Shown here in pieces: positions 35,644 to 46,633 of a stretch of DNA of 64,000 nucleotides (its first letter is position 1; each line of letters begins with the position of its first letter). The DNA comes from Marinilongibacter aquaticus. Lineage in GTDB: Bacteria; Bacteroidota; Bacteroidia; Cytophagales; Spirosomataceae. The translations under genes and the position numbers were made by a program. The notes under the pieces were generated by a model. That model was not told the origin of the DNA and did no database searches. It worked only from the letters and a program-made list of their open reading frames with translations. Where the stretch lies: contig NZ_CP083757.1 of assembly GCF_020149935.1 (NCBI RefSeq), forward strand, positions 3,187,501 to 3,251,500, in the 5' to 3' direction.

Positions 35644-36534
35644 TCAGTAGCCAAACTTTTTGAGTTTATCTTTCTTTACACGCCAGTCGGGCTCTACTTT
35701 TATATACTGCTGCAAGAAAACCTTTTTCTCGAAGAATTCTTCCATCAGTTCGCGGGCTTCGGAGCCCACTTTTTTAATTCTTTCGCCTTTGTGTCCGAGC
35801 AAAATGGCTCTTTGAGAAGGGCGTTCTACATAAATTTCGGCATATATGCGGATGATGTCTTCGTCTTCTTTGAATTCCTTGATGCTCACCTCGCAGCTAT
35901 ACGGAATCTCTTTTTTGTAATTGGTCAAGATTTTTTCGCGAATCATCTCGGCCGCGAAGAAGCGTTCGGGTTTGTCGGTTAGGGCATCTTTTGGGAAATA
36001 GGGCGGATGCGTGGGCAAAAGCTCAACGATTTTTTCGAGTAGGCTGTCTACTCCCACATTGTTCAAAGCTGAAATGCTGAGGATTTCGCGAGGGTTTAAG
36101 ACCTTCTCCCAATGCGAAATCTTTTCTTGAATTTGTTCTTCCGTAGCCAAGTCGATTTTGTTGATCAAGAGCAACAAGGGAGCCTCCGATCGCCCAAGTT
36201 TTTCGATCACATCTTCTTCGTCGTATTGTTCAAAAATATCGGTCACAAAGAGTATTACATCTGCGTCTTCCAGCGAACCGTGCACAAACTCCATCATGCT
36301 GTTGTGCAGCTCGTACATGGGTTTGATAATGCCGGGCGTATCCGAATACACCAATTGGAATTCATTCTCGCCCATTTTCCCGTTTACAATACCCATTATG
36401 CGGTGGCGGGTGGTTTGGGCTTTCGAAGTGATAATGGAAAGCCTTTCGCCAATGAGTTGGTTCATGAGCGTGCTTTTCCCCACATTGGGTTTGCCGATGA
36501 TGCTAATGAAACCTGCTTTGTGATTGTCGATCAT
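35644..36534 (-). CDS. era: GTPase Era
   Basis: 296-residue essential GTPase that binds 16S rRNA and helps 30S assembly. G1 is GKPNVGKST (about 14-22), G3 is DTPG, G4 is NKID, and the C-terminal KH domain has the GHKGERIKKVGSEAR loop. Length matches E. coli Era (301). A -7 promoter box lies 25 bp upstream. The gene leads an operon with the DMT transporter. Confidence 0.97.
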   Translation of the reverse strand: MIDNHKAGFISIIGKPNVGKSTLMNQLIGERLSIITSKAQTTRHRIMGIVNGKMGENEFQLVYSDTPGIIKPMYELHNSMMEFVHGSLEDADVILFVTDIFEQYDEEDVIEKLGRSEAPLLLLINKIDLATEEQIQEKISHWEKVLNPREILSISALNNVGVDSLLEKIVELLPTHPPYFPKDALTDKPERFFAAEMIREKILTNYKKEIPYSCEVSIKEFKEDEDIIRIYAEIYVERPSQRAILLGHKGERIKKVGSEARELMEEFFEKKVFLQQYIKVEPDWRVKKDKLKKFGY

Positions 36535-36558
36535 GAATGTATTCGTTGAGCTTGGCTA

Positions 36559-36566
36559 CAAAGATA
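36559..36566 (-). promoter_or_regulatory. -7 promoter box of era
   Basis: TATCTTTG on the minus strand matches TAnnTTTG. It lies 25 bp before the era ATG, but no -33 match is seen. Confidence 0.45.
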
Positions 36567-36667
36567 GTGATATGAAAGCACTATCGATACGCAGTGCGAC
36601 ATTCCAAAGCGGATTCAGGAACAAATGCCCAATCACGCTAGGGTATTCGAGCCTGCACTTGATCAGA

Positions 36668-38236
36668 TTATTTTTTGTCTATACGTTTTAAATCAAGGTC
36701 GTGAAAATCGAAACTGAAATCGATATTGGGCGAGATGCCTTTCATTTCAATGGCCTGGGCTTTGCCGTTTTCATCGAGTACAAATAGAGCAAAAGCATCG
36801 GCATTCATGTCTTGATATTCCCAATGAATAGCGAAGGTGTTTGCTTTGTAGAATTGCAATTCGCCATTGAGCTTTGGCGAACGGTGCGATTTGATCCAAA
36901 GTTTCCCTTTTTCGTTTTCAAATACTTCCATTTGGCCAAACCAAGGATCTTGATAAATGCCCACAAAGTCTTCGTGAAGGATGTGCGAATCGTCGGCGGC
37001 TGCCACATCTTCCCACACTTTATCGCTTACGGCATCGCCCGCGGCCTGCGTTTCTTTCAACCGCTTGGCATAACGCGTGATCCAATCGTAGTAGTCCAGG
37101 CCCAAGTAGCTGTCGACAATTGTTTGCGAAATTGAACGAAAAAGGGCCGCTCCGCCGGGTTCGGTGTTTGTCAGAATCACTAAACCGAAATCCTGATCGG
37201 GTATCATTACTGTGCGAGAGAGCATGCCCGGTAAGCCGCCAGTGTGCGAGACTTCCATATTGCCCAACACATCGGTAAGGAACCAGCCGAGGCCGTATCC
37301 TGCAAAATGCGAATTGTATCTTGGATTGTCTCCTTTGGGCAAAACGCTGTGTATTTTCCACATTTCTCTTTGGCTTGCTTCGGAAAACAATTGCGTGTTT
37401 TTGTATTTTCCATGCCCCAAATGGGTAAGCATCCAATGGCAAAGGTCATCCACATTCGAATAAATACCGCCCGCCGCACCGTTGATAATCTTGTTGTAAT
37501 CGGGCAAAGCGTGCAATTGGCCTTCCAATGTATTGTGGGGTGAAGCCAAATTGCTGCGGTCTTTCATCCACTTCACATTCGGGTAGGTATTGTCCATTTC
37601 AAGCGGATTTAAAATGCGGGTTTGCACAAATTCTTCCCAAGACATACCACTTACGCGTGAAACCAATTCGCCCGCTACCACATAAAGGAGGTTGTCGTAA
37701 TCGAATTTGGTGCGAAAGGCAGAAACTGGTTTAAAGTGTTGAAAAGCAGCCAAAAGGTCATCAATGGTAAAATTTGCTCCATCTGGAAAAAATATCAAAT
37801 CACCTACCCCGAGACCCATTCCGCTACGGTGAGTAAGCAAGTCTTGCACATTGAAATTTTCGGTGACATAGGCATTGTACATCGTGAATTCTGGAATGTG
37901 CTGCTTTACGCGGTCGGTCCAGTTGAGTTTGCCGTCTTCCACCAACAGGGCCAAGGCTGTAGTGGTGAAAGCCTTGCTGTTTGAAGCGATGGCAAAATCG
38001 GTATGCTCATTTACGGGCGATTTCGTATCCACCGATTTCACGCCATAGCCTTTGGTGTAGACCACTTTCCCGTCTTTGACCAAGCCCAAAGCCGCTCCTG
38101 CCACATTGAACTTTTTGAGAGCAACAGACATCAAAGAATCTATTTGGTTGGGTTTCATCTGGGCATGGCCCGATGAAAGAACGAAAAGGGGAAGAATAAG
38201 CCCAAGGCCTAGTTTGTAGCGGAAGTGTTTTCGCAT
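36668..38236 (-). CDS. Serine hydrolase, class C beta-lactamase-like, with DUF3471-type tail
   Basis: 522 residues with a signal peptide (ends GHAQ, about 26). The SxxK motif is Ser85-Asn-Ser-Lys88 (ASNSKAF), the YxN motif is in FDYDNLLY, and the HTG box is VSHTGGLPGM. These define the class C beta-lactamase/DD-peptidase fold. Residues about 420-522 resemble the DUF3471 tail common in Bacteroidota esterases. Likely a periplasmic esterase or peptidase; beta-lactam resistance is not implied. It stands alone, 133 bp from era in the other direction of transcription order, with no visible terminator. Confidence 0.85.
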   Translation of the reverse strand: MRKHFRYKLGLGLILPLFVLSSGHAQMKPNQIDSLMSVALKKFNVAGAALGLVKDGKVVYTKGYGVKSVDTKSPVNEHTDFAIASNSKAFTTTALALLVEDGKLNWTDRVKQHIPEFTMYNAYVTENFNVQDLLTHRSGMGLGVGDLIFFPDGANFTIDDLLAAFQHFKPVSAFRTKFDYDNLLYVVAGELVSRVSGMSWEEFVQTRILNPLEMDNTYPNVKWMKDRSNLASPHNTLEGQLHALPDYNKIINGAAGGIYSNVDDLCHWMLTHLGHGKYKNTQLFSEASQREMWKIHSVLPKGDNPRYNSHFAGYGLGWFLTDVLGNMEVSHTGGLPGMLSRTVMIPDQDFGLVILTNTEPGGAALFRSISQTIVDSYLGLDYYDWITRYAKRLKETQAAGDAVSDKVWEDVAAADDSHILHEDFVGIYQDPWFGQMEVFENEKGKLWIKSHRSPKLNGELQFYKANTFAIHWEYQDMNADAFALFVLDENGKAQAIEMKGISPNIDFSFDFHDLDLKRIDKK

Positions 38237-38407
38237 TGGAAATATTTTTTCGAGAAAGGAAGTTAGGCAAAATGTTTTACTTCTATTGGGCTACTGACCT
38301 GTAAAGCCAAAGAAATTGGCAGGTGCACGAAAGGACGAGTAGAGCACAGCATCAAAATGTGTTTGCTTTGCTGGATTGCCGACAAGTAAAATTCGGCAGA
38401 AAAGGTT

Positions 38408-39259
38408 TTAATCCAATTGCACCACCTTTGCGGTTTCCCAGTTCACCTGTTCGTCGGCGGTTTTCAGATCGATGAGTTCGAATTCACGAATAATATGCTC
38501 CAATTTGCTCATGCAGCCTTTTAGTCCGTAATACGATTTGAATTTGCGGATCGTACTCAGTTCCGGAATCATGGGCTGTTTGGCATCGAAATCGCGAGGG
38601 TGAAAATAGGTCATCACGTAATCGGATTTCGCGAAAAGGGAGTGCAAAAGGCTTTGGGGAAACAAACGGAAATAACCACCCCCTGAGAAGATCAGGTTTT
38701 GTCCAAATTGCGAGTGCAGATTGATCGGAAATTCTTTCAAGCGTATGCCGTCGCTTTCCACCCAGCAGGGCTGTGCCAAGCCAAATTCTTCGAATCCGCC
38801 GTGAGCTCTTTTGGCGGGAAAAACAGAACAGTCTATCTCGATTCCATTTTTTTGAAGCACTTCAAAAACCCATTTGTTCTCCTTTTTTAGCGAAAAGCCA
38901 GGAGCTCGATAGGCACGGATTTTTTGCCCCGAGCAATCTTCCAAAGATTGAATGGAAGTGCTCAAATCATTTTCGAAAGCTTTGCGGTCTTGCGTATAGG
39001 CTAATTGGTGGAGGTCGGAATGCGTAGCGATTTCATGGCCGCGATCGACAATGTCTCGAATTACCTCTGGGTACTTGCGAGCCACCCAGCCCAAGCAAAA
39101 GAAAGTGGCCTTTTGGCCATTATTGTCCAGCACGGCCATTATGCGGTCCATGTTTTCATGGATACGTTTTGGGTATTTTTCCCAATCGGCTTCTGTTTTT
39201 GTGGCGTCGAGGTCCAAAAGGTGAAACCATTCTTCTATGTCAAAGCTGAGAATTTTCAT
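38408..39259 (-). CDS. NodB-type polysaccharide deacetylase
   Basis: 283 residues. The NodB fold begins ILSFDIEEWFH (catalytic base Asp in SFDIEE), ATFFCLGWVA follows, and the metal triad partner HEIATHSDLHQ gives His-x3-His. RAYRAPGFS and the YFHPRDFD strand complete the site. It resembles the deacetylases next to exopolysaccharide or cell-wall glycan clusters. It is the last of three same-strand genes (GT2, formyltransferase, deacetylase), 42 bp after the formyltransferase. Confidence 0.88.
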   Translation of the reverse strand: MKILSFDIEEWFHLLDLDATKTEADWEKYPKRIHENMDRIMAVLDNNGQKATFFCLGWVARKYPEVIRDIVDRGHEIATHSDLHQLAYTQDRKAFENDLSTSIQSLEDCSGQKIRAYRAPGFSLKKENKWVFEVLQKNGIEIDCSVFPAKRAHGGFEEFGLAQPCWVESDGIRLKEFPINLHSQFGQNLIFSGGGYFRLFPQSLLHSLFAKSDYVMTYFHPRDFDAKQPMIPELSTIRKFKSYYGLKGCMSKLEHIIREFELIDLKTADEQVNWETAKVVQLD

Positions 39260-39301
39260 TGCATGTACCGGTTAAAACCTGCTCTTGGGTTAATGCTCCA
39301 A

Positions 39302-40066
39302 TTAATAAAACCGTTTCCCGTTGGCTTTGAATGCCCTTACATCTTCTTTCGTCGGAAAAGAATAGTACGTCATTTCTTCTTCGTTGTTTGGGATAAGTTC
39401 GTATTGGCCGCTTTGTATTTTTTCAATGCACTCAATAATCGATTCCATACCGATTTGTTTGGTGTATTTGATCAATTCTTCTTGACTGCGGTCTCCAATT
39501 TCAACAATTTTTTGCACCAAAATTGGCCCCGAATCGATGCCTTCATCTACAAAAAATACCGAAACACCCGTATGTGTTTCATTGAATCGCATCACCCAAA
39601 AAGAGGGCATGAGTCCGCGGTATTTGGGCAATGGAGCCGTATGCAAATTGATGCAGCCGTGAGTGGCCGAATCGAGCAACGGTCTTCTGAAAATTTGGTT
39701 GCCGCCAATCGAAACCAGCAAATCGGGTTTGTAAGATTGAATGATTTCCAAGTTTTTCGGCGAATTCACATTGCCTTCCAGTTGGATGATCGGTATGTTG
39801 AACTCCTTCATGGTTTTGGCTACGGAATGCAAAGGGTTCAGTTTCGCCAAAACGTACTTTATGCCATAATACACGAAAAACGAAAAGCCGAAAATGTCGT
39901 AGGTCTTTTTCATTTTGTCCTTCAGGCTTTCGCGTTTGCCAAAAGGCGAAACATCGAAAAGCACAGTGCCCACCACTTCTGCCCCCTTGGGGAGCTTGTT
40001 GAGCAGAAAGCGAATGTTTTTGGCGAGGAAAAAAGGGTCGTCTTGTGTAAGTATTAAAATTCTCAT
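39302..40066 (-). CDS. Formyltransferase-family protein
   Basis: 254 residues of the methionyl-tRNA formyltransferase / GART fold. The catalytic set is visible as SIGGNQIF (Asn), NLHTAPLPKYRG (His) and EGIDSGPIL (Asp). It lacks the tRNA-binding C-terminal domain of Fmt, so a sugar N-formyltransferase such as those of lipopolysaccharide or O-antigen pathways is more likely. It starts 2 bp after the GT2 stop. Substrate is inferred only from the neighbours. Confidence 0.8.
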   Translation of the reverse strand: MRILILTQDDPFFLAKNIRFLLNKLPKGAEVVGTVLFDVSPFGKRESLKDKMKKTYDIFGFSFFVYYGIKYVLAKLNPLHSVAKTMKEFNIPIIQLEGNVNSPKNLEIIQSYKPDLLVSIGGNQIFRRPLLDSATHGCINLHTAPLPKYRGLMPSFWVMRFNETHTGVSVFFVDEGIDSGPILVQKIVEIGDRSQEELIKYTKQIGMESIIECIEKIQSGQYELIPNNEEEMTYYSFPTKEDVRAFKANGKRFY

Positions 40067-40068
40067 GA

Positions 40069-40809
40069 CTAGAAAAACTGTGATATTTTAGAAATGGGTT
40101 TCATCCAAAGGGTATACCATTTGGGTTTTAAATTGTTGACGGCCCAAGCCCTTCGGTCTTCTTTGTTGGCCCGAATCCGATGCTTCAAAGAAGCGGTGGA
40201 GGTGCCGCCCGTACGCATTGTCACGACCAGTTTCGGAAGGTAGGCGGTTTTCAATTGGTGCTTGTAAAGCATACGAAGCATGAGCTCATAATCGCCGGAA
40301 CTTCTGAAATCGGTGATGTAGGGGCCGTATTTTTCGAAATTGACTTTCCGAAGGTAAAAAGATAAATGCGGTGGCATCCAGCCTTTGAGCCAGTTTTCGA
40401 TTTTGTATTCGCCAGAAACCCAATGCCGTACTTCTTTTTCGATGTTTTCTGGATTGACAAAGTTCTTGTCGCCGTAAACAGCTTCTGCACCGGTTTCTTC
40501 AAATTTTTGCCAAACAGCCTCCAAAATGTCATTGTTGGGGTAAAAATCATCCGCTCCCAAAGTACCGATCACTTGGCCAGAAGCCAGTTTTAAGCCTTTG
40601 TTCAAGGCATCGTAAATGCCTTTATCGGGTTCAGAAATATATACGATTTGGTCTTTGTATTGTTCCAGAATGTCGAGGGTGCCATCGGTTGATCCTCCGT
40701 CGATAATGACGTGTTCGACTTCTTTGAAGGTCTGGTTTTGCAGGCTTTGAATACAATGTGCGATGGTGTCCACATTGTTGAACGCAGCGGTGACAATGCT
40801 GATTTTCAT
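40069..40809 (-). CDS. Family 2 glycosyltransferase
   Basis: 246-residue GT-A fold enzyme. The nucleotide-sugar region reads ISIVTAAFNNVDTI and IIDGGSTDGTLDIL, and GADDFY is the DxD-like metal motif. SGDYELMLRM is the usual acceptor-side acid region. It is the first gene of the glycan-modification operon and carries a -7 box upstream. Confidence 0.9.
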   Translation of the reverse strand: MKISIVTAAFNNVDTIAHCIQSLQNQTFKEVEHVIIDGGSTDGTLDILEQYKDQIVYISEPDKGIYDALNKGLKLASGQVIGTLGADDFYPNNDILEAVWQKFEETGAEAVYGDKNFVNPENIEKEVRHWVSGEYKIENWLKGWMPPHLSFYLRKVNFEKYGPYITDFRSSGDYELMLRMLYKHQLKTAYLPKLVVTMRTGGTSTASLKHRIRANKEDRRAWAVNNLKPKWYTLWMKPISKISQFF

Positions 40810-40831
40810 TCAGGCTTTATTTGCTAAGCTG

Positions 40832-40839
40832 CAAATATA
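40832..40839 (-). promoter_or_regulatory. -7 promoter box of the GT2-formyltransferase-deacetylase operon
   Basis: TATATTTG on the minus strand matches TAnnTTTG, 22 bp before the GT2 ATG. It sits just downstream of the hairpin that ends the preceding lipoprotein gene. Confidence 0.45.
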
Positions 40840-40848
40840 CAAGTGAAA

Positions 40849-40882
40849 CGGGGAATTCGGGAAGCAAAGCCCGAATTCCCCG
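40849..40882 (-). terminator. Terminator-like inverted repeat between lipoprotein gene and GT2 operon
   Basis: Perfect 13-bp arms cggggaattcggg (40849-40861) and cccgaattccccg (40870-40882) around an 8-nt loop. The T-run on the minus strand is short (TTTCACTT). Confidence 0.65.
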
Positions 40883-40908
40883 CACAGAAATTAAGTCTAA
40901 AACTGGAA

Positions 40909-41496
40909 TTAACGTTTTCTCAAATTCGGGGCAGGCACACTGCTCAATTGCGGAGTGAAATCGATGAATTCTCCAGAATAGGTGGCCTGTAATTTTTGGC
41001 CGCCTGTGGTAACCACATCCAATTCTATGGTGTAGTTGGGGGTGCTCCCGCTGATGGTTACGGTACCCGATTCGAAATCAAAGACATCCACTGCTTCTTC
41101 GTCTTCAAAAGGTGGAGTGCCAATAACCACTTGGCCAAATGCACTGTGCTCGCCAATTTCGCCATTCACTTTGAAAACCCCTGTTTCGAATGTTTCGGAT
41201 GGGGAATACATGTCCATGTCGATTAGGATGTGCTCGCAATCGTCGCAAACAGTGCTTGTGCTCGATAATTCGTCTTCGCTCAATGAGCTTACGAAAAATT
41301 CGACATTGGATTCGTCTCCATCAAAACCGAAATCCAAAAAGAAGCGTGAGTTAAGGTCAAACTCTTTTCCATCGAAAGAAATGTTGTCGGTTACAGGTGT
41401 GGTGTCGTCGTTTTTGTCTTTGGAGCAAGACGACAGGATAAAAAATACTGAAAGACCAGCCAAAATGGCTTTGCTGTTTAGAAAGGGAATTTTCAT
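40909..41496 (-). CDS. Lipoprotein of unknown function, possible surface-exposed
   Basis: 195 residues with lipobox FILSSC (Cys23). The residues after Cys (SKDKNDD) resemble the acidic lipoprotein export signal that sends Bacteroidota lipoproteins to the cell surface. The mature part is acidic and strand-rich (SFDGKEFDLNSRFFLDFG, FEVNGEIGEH-like), with a CDDC motif near residue 88 that could bind metal or form a disulfide. No family is recognised. It is flanked by its own terminator-like repeat. Confidence 0.65.
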   Translation of the reverse strand: MKIPFLNSKAILAGLSVFFILSSCSKDKNDDTTPVTDNISFDGKEFDLNSRFFLDFGFDGDESNVEFFVSSLSEDELSSTSTVCDDCEHILIDMDMYSPSETFETGVFKVNGEIGEHSAFGQVVIGTPPFEDEEAVDVFDFESGTVTISGSTPNYTIELDVVTTGGQKLQATYSGEFIDFTPQLSSVPAPNLRKR

Positions 41497-41724
41497 TGAT
41501 CTGTTTTTGGTTTTAAAAATCAGTTAGAGCCCATTAAATGAAAGGCAAGGCAAAATAGGCCCATTTTTAATCCTAGGAAAATTATTTTCGGGAATCTGAG
41601 CAATTCAAGAGGCTTTCCCAAAGAAATTCGGCTATTCGCATGAGCTGGGGCAAAAAATTACAAGCTGGTTCTGCTTTTGGTTTAGAGAGATAAAAGCCCC
41701 CGTTTGGGTTTGGAAAGGTGCAAA

Positions 41725-41754
41725 AACAAAAAGGAAGCCATCGGCTTCCTTTTC
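41725..41754 (-). terminator. Terminator of the initiator tRNA gene
   Basis: Stem aaggaagcc-atc-ggcttcctt (41731-41751) with T-rich flanks on the minus strand (TTTTTGTTTTTG). It lies directly after the tRNA 3' end. Confidence 0.8.
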
Positions 41755-41758
41755 TTCG

Positions 41759-41831
<73 letters not shown>

Positions 41832-41842
41832 ATATTGGACTG

Positions 41843-41850
41843 CAAAGGTA
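41843..41850 (-). promoter_or_regulatory. -7 promoter box of the initiator tRNA
   Basis: TACCTTTG on the minus strand matches TAnnTTTG, ending 12 nt before the mature 5' end. The -33 element is not clear. Confidence 0.5.
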
Positions 41851-41943
41851 GAAAATATATTTCAAAATGCAAGCCTTCGTCAAAAGATTTGTGTTTAAGC
41901 TGTTTCTTATTTGGTGCAATGCAGGGAAAATGCGGTCGGCCAA

Positions 41944-42393
41944 CTAGATTTCGCGAAGAATATCCCAAACCAAAGCAGATTCAAAACCTTTTCGAATGGC
42001 ATAATCGGCCGTTTTTCTTTTGCGGATAAACGGGTTTTCCAATTCGCGGTATTCGTGCAGTTTTTTGTGCAGCAAAGCCTGCAAAACCAGAAAGTATTCT
42101 TCTTCATCAATTTCCCGCAAGCCTTGTTGTATGCAGTAATCCGAAAGCCCCTTTATTTTCAGGGCCTGCTCTATTTTTATTTTGCCCCATTTTTTCACCC
42201 TAAATTTCCCGCCTGCATAGGTTTTGGCAAAACGTTCCTCGTTGATATAATCCTGTGAGATAAGTTCGGCAATAAGCTCTTCGGCTTCGTTGCCGTACAC
42301 GTTCCATGCTTTCAACCTTTGCCGCAGCTCGTCTTGTGTCCTTTCCTGATAGGCACAAAAATTGGCGGCCTTGACTAGAATTTGTTTGTCCAT
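41944..42393 (-). CDS. recX: Recombination regulator RecX
   Basis: 149-residue all-helical protein. The RecX core shows ERTQDELRQRL, ISQDYINEERFAKTYAGGKF and KWGKIKIEQALKIKGL in order. It inhibits or tunes RecA filament activity. It is divergent from sppA. The TAnnTTTG box for this gene lies at 42421-42428, 28 bp before the start. Confidence 0.9.
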   Translation of the reverse strand: MDKQILVKAANFCAYQERTQDELRQRLKAWNVYGNEAEELIAELISQDYINEERFAKTYAGGKFRVKKWGKIKIEQALKIKGLSDYCIQQGLREIDEEEYFLVLQALLHKKLHEYRELENPFIRKRKTADYAIRKGFESALVWDILREI

Positions 42394-42420
42394 TCTCGAT
42401 TTATCCCCTGATTACACTGG

Positions 42421-42428
42421 CAAATGTA
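42421..42428 (-). promoter_or_regulatory. -7 promoter box of recX
   Basis: TACATTTG on the minus strand matches TAnnTTTG. CAAT-type -33 lies at 17 bp, two short of the usual spacing. Confidence 0.4.
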
Positions 42429-42468
42429 GTACTTCGACCGCTGGTCAATTACTTAATTCACGCTTAGA

Positions 42469-42499
42469 TTTCCAATTTAACTTTGCATTTCTAATTTTG
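42469..42499 (+). promoter_or_regulatory. Promoter of sppA
   Basis: TAATTTTG (42492-42499) matches the -7 box exactly. TTTC (42469-42472) is one mismatch from -33 TTTG at 19-bp spacing. The ATG follows 22 bp later. Confidence 0.6.
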
Positions 42500-42521
42500 G
42501 GTTCACGCTAAAGTATGTCAT

Positions 42522-44276
42522 ATGTTACAATTTTTTAAATACGTTTTGGCCACGGTGGCGGGGCTATTCGTTTTTGCGTTCTTTTCGTTCATGATAATGA
42601 TCGGAATCGCATCGGTTTTGGCAGGAGGGGATTCTCAGGTAGAGGTGAAACCGAATTCGATATTGAAATTGGATTTGAACCAACAGATCATTGAGAATGC
42701 ACCCACAGAAGATCCCTTGGAAATGCTTTTCAGTTCGCAGAATCCGAAGGTGGGCTTGGTGGATCTGAAAGCGGCTATAGCCAATGCCAAGCTCGATCCG
42801 AAAATTGAAGGAATCTATATTCGTGCAGATTATCCGATGTCGGGTTTTTCGAGCCTGGAAGAGCTCAGGGCGGCTTTGGTAGATTTCAAGAGTTCGGGCA
42901 AGTTTGTGTACAGTTATGGCGATGTCATGAGCGAAAAGGCTTTTTATGTCAATTCGATGGCCGACCGCATTTTCCTTCCCGAAACCGGAGATATAGAATT
43001 TAACGGGCTAGCAGCCGAAATAACTTTTTTGAAGGGTTTGTTCGAAAAAATTGGGGTCAAACCGGAGATATTTCGCGTAGGTGAGTTCAAAAGTGCAGTA
43101 GAGCCGCTTATTCGCACCAACATGAGCGAGGCCAACAAGCTGCAAACTACGTCTTATCTAAACAGCATTGCAGATGACATTTACGGACAGATTGCGGAAT
43201 CGAGAAGCATTTCGCGAGAAGAACTGAATGTCATTTTGAACAATCCAGTCGGTTCTGTAGAAGAGGCAAAGGCCAAAAAATTGATAACAGATGTGGCTTA
43301 TTTCGATGAATTTGAGGCCGCATTGCGTGAGAAAATTGGGTTGGACGAAGACAAGAAATTGGAGTTTGTGGATTTGGCAGAATATAGAAATGCCAAGAAG
43401 CTGGTAAAAGAAGGCGATCGCAAAAAACGTGTAGCGGTAATATTGGCCCAAGGCGATATCGTCAGCGGCAAGGGTGATAGTGGAAGTATTGGTGCACAAT
43501 CTTTTATCGACGAATTGAGGAAATCCGCCGAAGACGATAAAGTGAAGGCTATTGTGTTGCGTATCAATTCGCCAGGAGGAAGTGCATTGGCCTCCGACTT
43601 GATGTGGCGTGAAATTCAATTGGCCAAAAAGAAAAAGCCCGTGTATGCGAGTATGGGCGATTATGCGGCGTCTGGAGGGTATTACATGGCCATGGGCTGC
43701 GATACCATTGTGGCCAATCCGAGTACCATAACCGGTTCCATTGGTATCTTTGGTATTTTGTTGAATACCCAAGAGTTGATGAACAACAAACTGGGCATTA
43801 CCTTCGATGCGGTAGAAACGCACGAGCACGCCAATTTTGCTTCCAGTGTGAGCCCTATTCCTGAGTCTGAGCGTGCAATGATTCAGAATTCGGTAAATGC
43901 AGGATATGAGCGTTTTACGAGCAAGGCGGCTTTGGGCAGAAAGATGAAATTGGACGATTTGAAAGCAATAGCCAGCGGCCGTGTTTGGACGGGGACTCAA
44001 GCAAAGGAAAACGGTCTGGTTGATGTTTTGGGTAACCTGAACGACGCGATTGAATTGGCGGCAAAACGTGCAGGAATAGAAGAGGATTACAGTGTACGTT
44101 ACTACCCGAAAGCCAAAACAGACATTGAAAGATTTTTGGAGAAAATATCGGGTTCTGCCGATACGAAATTGAAGCAGAAATTGGGTGCATTGGCACCGTA
44201 TTTAGACGAAACCAACAAATTGCTGGAAATGGATAAAGTTCAGGCCCGCATGTTGGGAGATGTTGAAATTCAGTAA
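42522..44276 (+). CDS. sppA: Signal peptide peptidase SppA, 67K type
   Basis: 584-residue inner-membrane serine protease that clears cleaved signal peptides and membrane fragments. One N-terminal membrane helix (about 8-34) is followed by two tandem ClpP-like repeats. The Ser/Lys dyad is Lys190 in the first repeat (GEFKSAVEP) and Ser384 in the second (YAASGGYY), the arrangement of the double-length enzymes. SPGGSALASD is the oxyanion strand. A promoter is visible upstream and a terminator follows the stop. Confidence 0.95.
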   Translation: MLQFFKYVLATVAGLFVFAFFSFMIMIGIASVLAGGDSQVEVKPNSILKLDLNQQIIENAPTEDPLEMLFSSQNPKVGLVDLKAAIANAKLDPKIEGIYIRADYPMSGFSSLEELRAALVDFKSSGKFVYSYGDVMSEKAFYVNSMADRIFLPETGDIEFNGLAAEITFLKGLFEKIGVKPEIFRVGEFKSAVEPLIRTNMSEANKLQTTSYLNSIADDIYGQIAESRSISREELNVILNNPVGSVEEAKAKKLITDVAYFDEFEAALREKIGLDEDKKLEFVDLAEYRNAKKLVKEGDRKKRVAVILAQGDIVSGKGDSGSIGAQSFIDELRKSAEDDKVKAIVLRINSPGGSALASDLMWREIQLAKKKKPVYASMGDYAASGGYYMAMGCDTIVANPSTITGSIGIFGILLNTQELMNNKLGITFDAVETHEHANFASSVSPIPESERAMIQNSVNAGYERFTSKAALGRKMKLDDLKAIASGRVWTGTQAKENGLVDVLGNLNDAIELAAKRAGIEEDYSVRYYPKAKTDIERFLEKISGSADTKLKQKLGALAPYLDETNKLLEMDKVQARMLGDVEIQ

Positions 44277-44342
44277 GTTGCGATAAATAGACAGCCCCTT
44301 TTCATTCGTATAAATAGCGGCTGTATTTACACTTGGAAATTG

Positions 44343-44385
44343 AAGGCCTTATGGACACTTTCGGGTGTTTGAAAAGGCCTTTTTT
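44343..44385 (+). terminator. Terminator between sppA and gyrB
   Basis: Outer arms aaggcctt (44343-44350 and 44374-44381) and an inner GACAC/GTGTT stem, followed by TTTT. It lies just before the gyrB promoter box. Confidence 0.65.
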
Positions 44386-44399
44386 CGCTAAAAAATTGC

Positions 44400-44407
44400 T
44401 ATATTTG
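44400..44407 (+). promoter_or_regulatory. -7 promoter box of gyrB
   Basis: TATATTTG matches TAnnTTTG. It is 79 bp before the gyrB ATG, so the leader would be about 70 nt. No clear -33 element. Confidence 0.4.
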
Positions 44408-44480
44408 CCTGAATATAGAAGAGGGTTTGGAAGTGTTTGGACCGCCCTGATTGAAATACAGTGAAATAATTCTGAATTAA

Positions 44481-46442
<1,962 letters not shown>

Positions 46443-46460
46443 TAAAGCATTTTGAAATAG

Positions 46461-46493
46461 AAAGGCCGACACTCCTGCGTGTCGGCCTTTTTT
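46461..46493 (+). terminator. Terminator after gyrB
   Basis: Arms aaaggccgacac (46461-46472) and gtgtcggccttt (46479-46490) around a 6-nt loop, followed by a T-run. Confidence 0.9.
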
Positions 46494-46633
46494 ATGGACA
46501 AGCCTGCGTTTTCACGGTGTAGCCGCGTTAATTATTTCCATTTAATAGGTTTTCTCATGCATTTTGATGGTGCGATTTCCAAAAAAAAGTATATTTTTAC
46601 TTACATAAACACAAACTATAGAAATCGAATAAA

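Noticed and set aside
39005-40057. 350-codon open frame on the plus strand
   Set aside because: It lies antisense to the deacetylase and formyltransferase genes, both of which have clear catalytic motifs, and spans their intergenic gap. The translation is rich in Phe/His/Gln, typical of reverse-complement reading.
43158-44000. 280-codon open frame on the minus strand
   Set aside because: Antisense to sppA, which has the full catalytic dyad. No signal, domain or start context supports it.
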